From the NCBI GenBank assembly GCA_950295325.1, contig OX485805.1, positions 14,807,501 through 14,871,500 on the forward strand: a stretch of DNA of 64,000 nt. Reading direction: 5' to 3'. Position 1 is the stretch's first letter. Each line of letters begins with the position of its first letter. Shown here piece after piece: positions 34,163 to 47,000 of this stretch. This DNA comes from Polytrichum commune (taxonomy: Eukaryota; Streptophyta; Polytrichopsida; Polytrichales; Polytrichaceae). The notes beneath the pieces were generated by a model. The model worked only from the letters and a program-made list of their open reading frames with translations. It was not told the DNA's origin and searched no databases. Both the position numbers and the translations under genes were made by a program.

Positions 34163-34319
34163 CTTCTTCTTTTTTGAAACACAAGAGGCACTTGACCACC
34201 TGGCTAGCTTACCGCTAAGTAGAGAGACAATTTCATGGCCAGGAATCAAACCACCAACCACTCCGTTCAGCTTCGGTACCTTTCCACTATAATCTGGTAG
34301 TTTTGGGTCATCTCAGACC
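34163..34319 (-). mobile_element. tRNA-derived SINE, copy 1
   Basis: On the minus strand it starts near GGTCTGAGATGACCC, then has an exact pol III A-box consensus (TAGTGGAAAGG, 34279-34289) and 27 bases further on a B-box with one mismatch (GGTTTGATTCC, 34242-34252). Both boxes and the sequences around them recur at 60552-60692. No protein is encoded. Confidence 0.75.
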
Positions 34320-34890
34320 ACATCTAACTACACATTACTCAATATATAGGCGTCCAAATTACTTCTATGTTGGATATAGACACGTCTGCCTTAGACAGTG
34401 CTCCAACCATCATTGATAAAATTGAAATGATTCTCATTAAGCAATCAAAAAGATATCCCTCGCACCTAATTGTATGGCGTAAATAGTTGAATTTTGTGTA
34501 AAGAATTTACACGGGTTCAAAGTTGTATTGCGTAAGTAACATTGCTCAACGAGTGTAGTGTTGATAATTGTGCCAAAAATCGAATCATTTTGTAAGTTGG
34601 AAAATATAGAGGGAAATGAAGCGACAATTACTCAAAACACCTCCCATCACTAGATGTCAAGCTCAACACTAAGAATTGGCCCATCATTATTGCATTTGGG
34701 GCAAAAGATTATAATGGTGGGAGCCCCTTCCGAAGGGCATGAACAAATGATATGTAATAGACAATCCAAACCCATCACGGGAGCTTGATGTTAAGGCATT
34801 GATCATTCACAAAACAAGTGTGTATTTATTGTGCAAGATTTTAAAGGGTTGGTTCTGGGTGGGTTTATTGTCTAGAGTGACTCAATACTA

Positions 34891-35458
34891 GATTGTTTTG
34901 TCTGATTAGTGTGGATTATCATTTGGACTTACATGTTGCTATAACTTTTTAACTGACATTATCATTTGTTACAAGCTAAGTAATATCATCTTCTTTAGTT
35001 TGCATACTAACTACACTAAATATGATACTTAGTCTATATTTAGTGGCATATGGTGTTTTATGTCATTATGGTAACTTCTCGGATGACACTTCTTATGAAT
35101 AAGTTAACAAATATTGTCATGGATGATGGATGGGTTCATCCATTGGCCAAAACCCTCTCTTCTCTTGTCAGCAACTTGTGATGAAATGTTTTCATGGATG
35201 ATTGAGTTTTGGGTGAAAAATCACTTGGTAAGTGACAGTAATTGCAACATTGTAAATCTATGATCCCCCAAGAAAATTTACAAGGAATGAGAAATAATGT
35301 TGGGTTAACATTTGGTGTTTGTGGCACTACATTGTGGATTACAATTAGTATTGACCAAAACAATTAGAATTGGTGACACTAAATATCATATTATGCTATT
35401 TGCAAGAAATGATACTTTTAGTAAAGTGTCATAGCCCACACTAATTAGACAAACAGTG
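34891..35458. mobile_element. TA-flanked MITE interrupted by another MITE
   Basis: The left half 34891-35011 begins GATTGTTTTGTCTGATTAG and carries TTTGGACTTACATGTTGCTA; the right half 35392-35458 ends CCCACACTAATTAGACAAAC then AGTG. Together they make one element of the 14783-14980 family, split at TA (35012-35013) by the element 35014-35391. Confidence 0.7.
35014..35391. mobile_element. TA-flanked CACTAAAT MITE nested in 34891-35458
   Basis: Starts CACTAAATATGATACTTAG and ends with GTGACACTAAATATCATAT; TA is at both edges (35012-35013, 35392-35393). Internal sequence aligns over its length with 13078-13437. Confidence 0.7.
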
Positions 35459-35529
35459 GAGAGCATTCTCCTTTGAATGCCATTTCTTTACTACAGAAGT
35501 TCTCTTCAATTGGGTGGTATGTACATGAC

Positions 35530-35700
35530 AACACTAGAATGTGTAGATTAGTGTGGATTCCCATTTGGAGTTACACATTGCAATAACATTTTCCTAAGAC
35601 TATTTATTCTACCAACACATAATGTTTGTGTTGTAACTAATGCATACTATCTATTTATGCCAAAATCATTAAAAATTTGCATCATTGATGAAATATTATT
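35530..35700. repeat. Fragment of the TTTGGAGTTACA MITE family
   Basis: GATTAGTGTGGATTCCC, ATTTGGAGTTACACATTGCA and CTAATGCATACTA occur in family order without a recognisable right end. Confidence 0.45.
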
Positions 35701-35890
35701 GCACCATGTAGATTAAGGTACAAGTGCCAAAATCAAACACAAGAATAATCTAGACACCTATATTTGAGTGGTTAGGTGAATCTTAGAACTAACACCGAAA
35801 AGACATGTGTTTGAATGAGATTGGAAAACATGCTAAAAATATGTTGATCGTTCGAGGCTCAAGAATCAACATGATTGGGGGGGCCTTGAG

Positions 35891-36388
35891 TAGAGGCGCC
35901 CATAACCAATCACTTAAGAGATTCACCGCTAGATCTGGAGAAGTATAAGGTGGTGCAATTCTTTCCCATATAGGAAGATATGTATTGAGAGGACCACATT
36001 TTTTTGGCAATTTTATTCCTTATATTTAATTTACTATAGAATGTTGAAGCCAAAAGTTGGCCTCAACATTTTACCAATGTCTACAATTTGCCATAACCAC
36101 TCATTCTACCTTGCTCTAGCACTCAAAACCAGGACATGGGTAATGACATTATTGGTTCCGGCCCAATCGAAATTCAATCCCAACATGTTCAAATTCCAAT
36201 ACCCTATAGATTGTCAAGAATCCTTGCTCTAAGCACTCAAAATCAGGACATGTGTCATGGCACTATTGGTTACAACCTAATCAAACTCAAGTCCCACCCA
36301 AATCAAAATTCCATCCCAACCAAATCGAAATTCCAATGCCCTATAGATTGTCGATGGCGTCTTGGTTGGGAATAGGTGCCTCTACTAT
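35891..36388 (+). repeat. TAGAGGCGCC-bounded repeat with internal duplication
   Basis: Left edge TAGAGGCGCCCATAACC, right edge GGGAATAGGTGCCTCTACTA, inverted to each other. Internally two units of about 115 bases (from about 36115 and 36228) each carry GCACTCAAAA, CAGGACATG, ATTGGTT, AATCGAAATTC and CCCTATAGATTGTC, so this copy is longer than its relatives. Confidence 0.6.
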
Positions 36389-36496
36389 ATATGACCACTT
36401 GTTGAGCACAAGAATCTTCACTTTGCTAATGAATAAGATATTCATGAGCTCCAAAAATTGTGAGGCACATGTGTCAAGTGCAATTTGGATTTGCTA

Positions 36497-36645
36497 CACT
36501 AAATGCTACATTTAGTGTCACTCATTATTTGGAATTACACAATGATATATCTATTTACTACATATCTCATATTTTACAACATAAGTTAAATTGGTTGTTT
36601 GGATATAATGGAACATTAACATCTTCACGTGGTAAGAAATTACAT
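36497..36645. mobile_element. Truncated TA-flanked foldback MITE
   Basis: Begins after TA (36495-36496) with CACTAAATGCTACATTTAG and the arm TCACTCATTATTTGGAATTAC. It follows 17039-17271 to about 36645, where the right arm is missing. Confidence 0.6.
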
Positions 36646-36649
36646 TAAT

Positions 36650-38062
36650 ACTAAAAATTTATTTAATAAGCCCAAGGGTACACAAAATTGCATATTCTGT
36701 GTAGCCATCTTACACTAAGGTCAAGCTATCCCTAGTCAACCAGGCCCACTTAACCGCTCACTAGGGTTATGTAATGCCGACATGGATGAGATCTATATTT
36801 TTAAGGCAAATAGAGATAAGGTTTATGTGGCGATGGCTTGTGATTGATTACCCTCATAAGATTTTTGACAACTATCATAACTAGCACTAGCATCTAGATG
36901 AGCAATTATGGGTTAACCTATAGATCAACTTTGTGTTACACTAACATTACCGCTTCAAAATTTGTAACAATCCATTTTCATGCTAAAAAAATCATGATGT
37001 TTTTAATTTTAAAAAAAGCATTCTCCTTAGAATTTGTTTCTCTTTGCAAGACAAATAGTTCCCCGTTATTACTCCTCTAAAAGATGCAAACTCCCTTATT
37101 TTATCAGCTATAGATACCTCAAGCTTTAGTTGCATGTTTTTATATCATGCAAGAAGTGGTTGCAGAGAGAAAAGTATCCATCTAAGGCATGTCTACCTTA
37201 GATGGAACATAAGAGTAAAACGTTGACTTTACAATAAATGAAAGGTAATGAGACCACATGAAACCACAAAAGAGTCCATATGAATTCCAGCAAGTGGTGT
37301 AGTTTGATCAAGTGATGTGACCTATGCCGTGTGATGTGCTAAATAATTGGATCGGATTCCTTAAAAACCACACCAAAGTTTTGAAAAAGGCTTCCATATG
37401 GCATGTTCCCACCTCCCAAGTAAGAGCATGGAAGGCATAGTAGGGGCACGACCAGAACCACTAGAATCATTCAAATTTTGATGTTATCTGATTACATTTA
37501 GATCTACTCCCAAAAATGTTTTGAGTACACATTCCACTTGATCATGATCGAATGGCATCTGTTCCTATTTGTTCTGAACATGCTCACAGGACATGATGAC
37601 CAATTTCTATCTAAAAAGGTCCAGCACACTTACTAATTCGTATGACATTACTACCATATAAAATAAAAAGGCCACAAATCAACAAGGAGTGCATAGTTGT
37701 GTTACAACATCGCAGTTTTTACAAACTCCATATAATTGAAGAATCAACAGATCGTTCAAATTATTGCAGCTGACACAATCCTGCTTAACTTTTACAGTAC
37801 ACTCCACAACCCAAACACCTTTCCTATTTACAGTTTGTTGGGAAGCAGACAAATCTGTTCAGACACAAGGCTAGATATCAAAGGCATTTCTCAGATTACA
37901 CGAATTTTGTTGTGTACATAGTACAGATATAATACAAGGGGCACCGGAGCCGTGGAGGAAGCTCAGACTAGTTCTCTGAGGGCTCTCTGATTTTACCCTG
38001 CCAACCTCCTTCCCTATTGGTCCAGGAGGTCATACCTAATTGATAGGAATATAATTCCTACT
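36650..38062. other. 3' flank of the kinase gene
   Basis: This lies downstream of the kinase stop codon and must include its 3' UTR, probably the first few hundred bases left of 38063. I saw no canonical AATAAA in gene orientation within about 300 bases of the stop. No other gene or repeat end was recognised. Confidence 0.4.
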
Positions 38063-41000
38063 TTAGCTTGGACCATTTGATGTGTCTTTCCTTTCAGTCT
38101 GTTGGAGAAGATCATAGTTGATAGATGCTAATTGCGATAAATTCTGATCCATCCATACAACACCCAAATATGTGAGTCGTAGAAACATGAATTCCAACAA
38201 AAATAACTCAGCCTTCATTATGAGATTGACAAACAAGCATATGAGGAAGAAATGTCATATGTAATAACATCAGAGGTATTCCTTTACTCAATAGGACTTT
38301 TTGTCGGGTGTTGGTTCCTTATGATTTTCCATTGGTTGATTTGCATACAAAATTAACACTTCTTCCCACTTCTGCTGCATGCTTGGAGGTACTGTTCGAA
38401 TTTGAATGAAGAGGAACCAATTTTGGTGCATTCAGTCCCACACTCATATGAGCACCTCTTGGCATGCCAAAACGAGTTTGACCCTTGATGAACTGATATA
38501 GAATTTTCTTCGCTAAAACCTCCACAATACCTCCAACCATGCACCAAACTTTACCAATATGGATGGTGTTACATGCAAAACAACCGAGTTGTATGCAGTG
38601 AACTAAAGCATAATCGTTTTATGACACTTGGCTGCAGACAATTAGGCAAGATGAATCTTGGTGTACCTTGAATGAGAAGTTACTGAACGAGTAGTTCACG
38701 GGTGGCGTAGTTCCAAATTCAGCCATGTCACCACACTCATCCCTCTGAATCGGGAACACAGACCAACATCAGAAAACAAATCAAATAGATAATAACTGTA
38801 CTCAATTCATCAAAGCATCCTTGAAGAGAATGATTTAGAAATACAATTTCAGATTTCCTAACCAAGATAGAGATTGATTATCCTGCTCTTATGTTGACTA
38901 GATTGGGCAGGCCTGTTGCTGATAGTTAAGTTTATTGTGAAAGTGTACATACCTCTACCCTATACCTAGTTGTAAAAAGTGAGTTATCTCTTGCATTCAC
39001 CATCACGCACTCAACCTAGCCATATTTAATTCGAGCTCATGTTTTAGAGATCATATTTTATCTATTTGGACTTATTTGAGTAGGTTTCACAACAGTAAGG
39101 GAATTTCTACAAACAGATAGTTGTAGCATTCACAAGATGTTCAATGATTTATGTAACTTTCTGTTTATGGACCCCAATTGTTATGAGAAACTTCAATATT
39201 AGCAATCTTCTGAATTTATGCTTAACTCAGACTAGAAAAGTATTCAGGAATGGAGGAACTTTAAGTGTGCACGGAGTGCTTCTTGCAAACCCCTAAACTA
39301 TTCTACTGTGAAAATTTAGATATTTGAATTCATGCTTTGTAATACTCAAGTAAGCCTCACCGCTTCATCAAAGTCACTAGAGCTGCCACTACAAGTGCTT
39401 TCGTCATCACTGGAGCCGTCATATGCAATATCATTCATGAAATGGCTGTCATTTGAGTTCCATGTGAAGCGAGAAGAAAAGTAGCTGGTGTCCTGTGCAT
39501 TATCAAGGCTTGGAATAAAGGCAGCCTGCCATGTCAAGTACACAGTTTAAGTACCTGAACAACCTTTTGAAATGTTTTTCAAACACCTCCTATATGTTCA
39601 TAGAACTTACTCATCTTTTGCAGTCAAAATAAGGATAGAAGATTAGTGACATTATGAAAGATGATTTAGAACTTCATAAACCCTTCAAAGTCTCAAAAAC
39701 TCTGTAATGGGTATCACCAGCCAATTCATCGAGTACAACTGTATTGGTGTGCCAAGAAAAGTGTCCCTTCTGACCTTTTGTCGGGCTAATGTGTCCCAGT
39801 TTATGTTCTTGAAAAAAGGATGCGCTTTAACCTGCATAAAACATGTGATGATATCTGTGAATAAAAATTATTCAAACCATAACTTTTTTAAATGACAACT
39901 ATTTCAACGTTAGACACAATTGGGACTAAAGTAATCTAATTTTCACATTTATAGCAATCTACTTGTAGGAGGATGTGTAAAATATATATCTAGCAGAACC
40001 CATGTGCTTGAAGAGTAACTACATCCTTATCAAAGATAGTTCTGAACCATATGAAAGAGGACTTTATTATAACAAAAGATATGATTCACACATGCTGGAT
40101 GTTTCACTGACCTCAGCAGCACCCTTGTTACCAAGACGCTCGTTGGGGTCCTCAGTCAAAAACCTGCATGACACACAACTCATAAGGAGGTAGCTAAATA
40201 TCCCCAACCCAGACAATAAAAATGACCTGCCTCGAAAAGTTATGTATGACAAGTGTGCTGAGTTTCAAATTTACTAACCAGACAGTTTAATATGCTTCTT
40301 GACTCACAAGTGCACTACAGGTCCACAAAAGCTACACCTTTCTCAAGTTTTTTTGTACAAGGCTTTCTCCAGTCAATGAAGGGTCGAACCATAAACTATC
40401 TGCTGATGTGGGTTCAACAAGATTTCTTCTGAACAACATGATGATCAGATCACCCTGATCTGAAGGGTAGATAGCAACCAAAGATCCCAACAGTTTCATA
40501 GCCATGTCCAACACTGATTTTCGTTTGTACGTACTTGTCAATCAAATCTTGTGCTTCACTGGATATATACTCTGAAACAGCCGACCATGGAATATTCCGA
40601 TTGAGAATATTGTCAAATATTATCTGTACACATATCCCACACTTTTGTGTCAGGTTTTCTCAACAGATTTGGCCATGGTTAGCACCCAGTTTATCATTGA
40701 AATCCATAGCCATATGTGCAGACCATTCTGTGTGCCAACAAGGAACCAATAGCAATCTGTACACATGACCAAGAGTAGCTAGGTCTCAGAAAAATACCTG
40801 TGGATGTTCAGCATTGAATGGAGGAATCCCAACCAGAAACTCAAAAAGGATGACACCTGTGGACCACCAATCAGCAGCAGGCCCTGCACAGAAGATTCGC
40901 CACCTGGTTGAATAATTATTATATGTAATTCAAGCTTTGCTTTGCCTTGTGGACCCAAGACCACCAGAAAGAGAGTCCCACCAGATTGGTATACCTTCTT

Positions 41001-44000
41001 ATCTCTATGACCAACTAACTCTAAATGTAGCCTTTGATTAAATAGATGTAGCCTGTCACAACTTACAAACCCTCTCTAAAAAGCTTTAACCTCAACATTT
41101 AGAAAGAGTCTCAGCACCCATCATTAAATAGCATTCACAACTTTAACATCTTTATCAACAGTCTTATGTACTAAAAGAACACACTCCAGATACAATTGAT
41201 GCTCTATAATTTGTATACTAGCAACCTGTCTGTTCCACATGTAACAGCAGCAAACCTCCCTGTTGCACATATAATGCATGAAAGAAAACCCGTCTCACAA
41301 ACAAATGAAGACATGATCATGCTTTGTGATATTTTGTTGCTGGGCAGCACAACAGCTGCCCATGACATTGCCAGACCTTGAGACTACCTCAACACCAAAG
41401 TCTGCAAAGTTCAATCAAAAGTCTAAAATGCACTGGACATTGCTTGCACTCAAGTTATTAAGGAGTGATTTGGGAGGCTTCCTTGTGCTGCCCAGTAAAT
41501 TATAAGAGAGGCACAAGGTACCCAAGTCAGTCTTTAAATCAAACATTTCTCTGAAAGTAATGCAACTCCATGATAATTCAACCTTATGAACAAATTAAAA
41601 AAACATCCTAACATCTTTCATAAAAGCAGGAAATATGGAACACAAACAATACATTGGACTGGATATCACCAAAAAACAAACAAACAAAAATTGATGATTG
41701 ATCACTTCTGCTTAGGACTGAGCAATACAAACAATCACACTGTATTTTCTAACAGCCATTGGCATGTCTTACCATGAGAAGTTCCGAGCAGGATTTCTGG
41801 AGCCAAATAATCAGGAGTCCCAACAGCTGACTGCTGTTGCCGTCTCTCTCTCTGTCGTGAATGATTTGGAGAGTTCTGGCTCTCAGCAGCTTTCTCCATG
41901 AGCATTCTCCCACTTGCAGCAGGGCCTGAGAAATCATCTGTGCTGTTGATGAGGCCTACTCTAGAGAGGCCAAAATCTGTGAGCTGCAACCTCCCACAAG
42001 CCACAATTTTCAGGTTCAATCATGCATCACTACATTGAATCCTAACCTCCAAACTTGAGTATTTCTTCAAGTTGCTATCATATGTAGTGATAGCAACTTG
42101 AAGAAATACTCAAGTTTGGAGGTTAGGATTCGTTTGTTGAGAATAGATGAACAAAATTCATAGATAGCAAATGATATGAACTTTAATTTTAGGAGTCAAC
42201 CAATAAGCTAGCACAATTAGAGATTAATGAGCAGCTCCCTGCCACATTTGCTTCCCCTTCAAGGTTGGCAGCCTAGCTTGCTACTTCCATCCTTAACATA
42301 TCTTTGATTAACTGCAGCAATGAATGTACAATTGCCTCAAACTACAAAGCAGATGTACAGTTTTTATGAGTATGTACAGGCTTGGCCAGGTTCACAGTGA
42401 GTACCTTGATATGCCCATCATGAGCAATCAAAATGTTGTCTGGTTTGAGATCACGATGCACAATTCCCAAGGAATGAAGATACTCCAATGCTAGAACCTG
42501 GAATAAGAGAGGCATATTTACAATGGTACGAAATCAATCCAGAGGTGCATTGCAATGATTCAACCATTTTGAGTGGGAAGACACCCACTATTACAGTGGT
42601 ACTGACCCTAAGTAGCATTCACAACATAGTAACAAGATGATTCTGTGCTGATTCTCCTTAGACCAATGTGCACTGTGACCTCCTTACTGCACACCACCAA
42701 AGTCCATCACAATTAAGCCTATTAATAAGCAATGCAGACTTGCCACATCTTTAGCCAGTAGACAAAGACAAGATCCTTACAATCTCTGCTATGTATACAC
42801 GGGCTAGGTCCTCCTCAAAGCAGCCAAGACTTCGTAGCATTGAGTACATATCACCACCATTTAAGTACTCCATGACCAAGTAAAGGTTATCCTGGCATGT
42901 AAATGAGTAGAAAAAACGAACCTGGCAATTCAAAAGATACCACATTAGTCATATCCACAATCATATACAAGAACCTGCCTGCACGTTGGAAAATTTCAGA
43001 ATAATGAAGTATTTAACATACAGTCCTTACCACAAAAGGGTTCCGCACAGAAATCAGGATATTCCGTTCTGCTTGCACACTTTCCACTGCATTTTTCCGC
43101 ACCATATCTGCCTTTCTCAGGACCTGTCAGAGGAGAAGTGAAGTAATAATTTAGCAAAATAGGGAATTTCTTGAGGTAATCAATGAAGTGGATAAGAACC
43201 CCATTCAAAGTACCAATATTCTGACAGTGTCATTTGCTCTCAACAGCAAAACAGAAACAATTCATAACATAGATTTTAACCTCCTTGGCTAAGGTGACTG
43301 CCTGGCATAGCTTCATCGTCTCCATACAACTCCAGAAAGTGAAGTTTATCATAACCTTCAATTGAATAAGGTAAACTACAAAATTTGATAATCAACTTTT
43401 GGATGAGACTCTAGATGCAAAATCAGCCTTGCAAGAAGCTATACCTTGATTGCAAAAAGATCGCCAGTAGCACGCTTCCGCGATAAAAAGACCCTTCCAA
43501 ACGCACCTCTGCTTATAGGCTTTATGATCTCAAAATCATCTATCGTGGTTCGATCCCTATATGATTGGTGGATTGGAGTGGATTTCGAACTCGGGAAAGT
43601 ATCATCTTCCATAACCTCCTCCTCAGCAGCATTGCTTGCAGTGTCCAGACAATTTGGGTACAACAGCTCTAGGAACTGATGGTGCTTTTCCCTGTTGTAC
43701 GACCATGACAACTGCCGATAAGTGTATGAAATATTTTGGGACTCATCTTCCCTATATGTCATCAAAACAGTTCCATGATCTCCTCACAGGTTTAAACATA
43801 AGCACAGCACCTGAGTACATAGGATCTATTTCTTGAGATATTGCTAAGTTTCTCATATGTTACATTTCTATACACCAGATAGTTAATTTCCGAGTTGAAA
43901 GTCCAATAAATAGTTAAAGAGCTTTGAAACTGGAACTTACTTGCAAAGCTTCTCAATTCGTTTCCCAAAAGTATCCACAGTGGGTGACCCAAATTTGTTG

Positions 44001-47000
44001 CTCTGAAGCACATCTTGCAAGTCTTGCAAGCATGACACCAAGTACTCATCTGCTCCATCTTCTGTGAAGTTTGCACTGGCTATGCACCTGGCTATATCTG
44101 CCAATTCATTCACCTACATGAAGAAAGCACAAATTTCCACATGAATCTAGGGTTGATTAAAAAGACTAGATTGGCAAATCCGTCCAGGATAAGCCACAGG
44201 GTGTGATGAAACTAGAAAATAGGTCCCGCTTGAGAGCAGTAAGCATCATATTGATGATAAACATAGTCAATGAGACGATTGAGGCAAAAAGAATGAGAAA
44301 CAGATACCTCACCTGCACAGAATCATCAGCCTCTACAACAGTATTATGGTCTGATAATAAATAATCTATCGCACTCATCCTTGGAGTGGCAATTGGAGAG
44401 CGAGGGGTCAAACTCCCAGTGGATGACGCTGGGTTCATAACACTTCCTGCTGATGAAGGTGGAGCTGTGTAGTGGTCAACCTTGGGACCAAAACGTGTCT
44501 TACAAATGACTGCACTCAAACCTCTTCCCTCACTGGGCATCTCATGGACATCTTCCAGCATTTCTTCAGAGTCTAAGTCTAGCACGTCACCACCCTCTTT
44601 TTCTGGCAGGGCTGCCCTCTCAGAATATGAGCCACATCTCTCTGACATGCCACTATCTGAGACATCACCGCCATGGTTGGGACTCAATGTCTTCACAGTA
44701 TTTGGACTACCCCCAGTAGCCATGCTGTAGCTTTTGGGAGTGGAAGATTCCACCAATCTTTCTAGAGCTTCTGCTAATCTTCGCAGTCGTTGGTCAATAC
44801 TTAGGCCTTTCTGGTCACACCTGCAAGAATAAAATAGATTAAATGAGCAGTGCAAAAATTTGCAAGAAACTGCATTAGAGCTTGAAATGGCCTCAAAGCA
44901 GATTCATCAATATAAGAAAAAACTCATCAGAAGCTTGCAAATCAAACCTGTCGGCCAATGCACACAGTCGAGAATGGTCCTCCAGACGTGATGTCGCAAC
45001 CTCATTTTCACATATCCTACAAATAACATTTAGGTTGTCATCTAGGACTTCTGGTTGATCCCCCCAATAGCCCCAAGAGACTCTCTGTGATCTCTTTGAG
45101 CACATTCCAGAGTCCCTCTCCTTAAGTGACCTCCCTCTTTCACACACACTATCAGAGTCCCCATGCAGGTTGCCTGATTTCTGCAACTTTGTTCTCAGCC
45201 CAACTTCACCCTGAACTGGAGACATAACAGTTTGCTCCACATCTTTCACTTTTGATGTTGTTGAAATTTTTCTCAAGCTTGTGGGCCGATCTGCAACAAG
45301 GGAATGATCTGAGCTTTTACAATTTACTTCTCCTTGCCTTGACATGGACTCCATAAAATGTGGCAGCTGTTGTGTTGTGTCTGAAAGACTAGAACCTCCT
45401 GAAGTAGCTTCACATTCCACCTTGGCCAATGGAGATTTGGGGTCAACCTCCTGCGTGTGAGGTCGCTGAGGCAAGCTGAGGATACTTGACGGACCAGGCT
45501 TCAGAACAGTTAAGCTCTTTTCAGAACAGTCAGGAGAGGCCCAAGTCTCTCTTGTAACAAATTTTGCCCTCTGCCGTAGTCTATGAAGTTCACCCTCGTC
45601 TAAACCATTTTCTTTCTCAAACTGGAGGAGACGTGTGCACCGGGTGAGTATGAACAGCATTCGAGTGTGCAACTGCTTCAGAAATCCCATGGAAAGCTCT
45701 TGTCGCCTATCATCAAGTTCCTGAACAATAGATTCGCATTGCCTCCGAAACTCTTGAGGATCCATGTAAGCACAGTCACGGGCCATGATGAGTAGATCTT
45801 CTAACTTTTCTTGCTGATACAATTCAATACTTTGAGCATTTTCAAGTATGTCCACCAGGTCACCAGCAAAAGTTGCCAGCTCAGCATTCACTCCCTCCTT
45901 TGCTGTGTGAAACCGTGACCCAAGAGCTGCCATCACCTCCTAAAAAACATGATATGATGACAACTTTAGTTTTTGACCTGTAAGAACCCTAAATGGCTTA
46001 CACTTGGGGCCTACTAACTCCTTAAAACACATGATGTAAACTAACATTTACATTTTCTCACTAATAAATGCCTTTACGCAACTTAGTTGACTTATTTAAA
46101 CTGTGAGAAAAATCCAAGCAGATGATAGGATGAACTCTCCACAAATGATTATATTTTCAAATTGATTGCACTGCTTCCATGCAACAAAAACAGTCACATC
46201 TTCACCCCAGAGCATTATATGTTTTAAAAGATTTTCATGCTTCCAAGCACGCAGCCTACACAAAAAAACCTACCTCCAACTCATGGAGGCTGTGTGGGGG
46301 GGTGAACTCATATGAACGGACGCCACGAGGGTCCAATTCGTGAGAGAAGCTCTTAATATCAGTTGCTTTGCCTTTCCGTGGACCACCAGTCATACGCAGA
46401 AGTGCTTGAAATCGGGGTGACTCCATCTCCTTAGGACTATCACGTTGACTAGACGGACTCTGCTTCATTTGAACATGCAGAATATGTACAAATGAGAACC
46501 AAGAGCAAATAAGCATACTCAGGAACTATTACATGCACAACCAAAAGCCACCAAACCATTTAATGTCCTATGCTTCACTTAAGTGATGATATCTAGCAAT
46601 AGGCATGACTGTGAAGTCAAATGGCAACCAGAGTACTTTGACATAATTGGAGAAACTTAGTACCTCGCTCTCATGCATAACTACATCAGAGGTTCTGGTG
46701 GCGTTTCCATTGGCTTCAAGGCACCGAAGAGCATCTGCTTGGTGCACGAAGGGCTCTGTTCAAAATATGGAAATGAGAATGATCAAAAAATACATTCAAC
46801 ATGTAGCAGGCGTCCTCCACTTCAGAACCAATTATTGTAAAAAGAAAGCTCTAAGTATCAGGTGAGGAAGCCAACACAGAAATAATGCAAAAGACATTTA
46901 CAATGTATCCTTCCAAACCCTGTTTTCACTGTGGTGCTAAGAAGATGCACATTCAATCTTACAATTCAAACATCAAAAAATCAGGCTGCACCACAGCTGC

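Noticed and set aside
38319-38547. Minus open frames proposed as the last kinase exon
   Set aside because: The true C-terminal exon is 38063-38143, which encodes the family motif [13 protein letters not shown] in the correct phase.
42037-42131. Hairpin as a rho-independent terminator or CRISPR-like unit
   Set aside because: The context is a plant intron; there is no T-tract logic and no repeat array.
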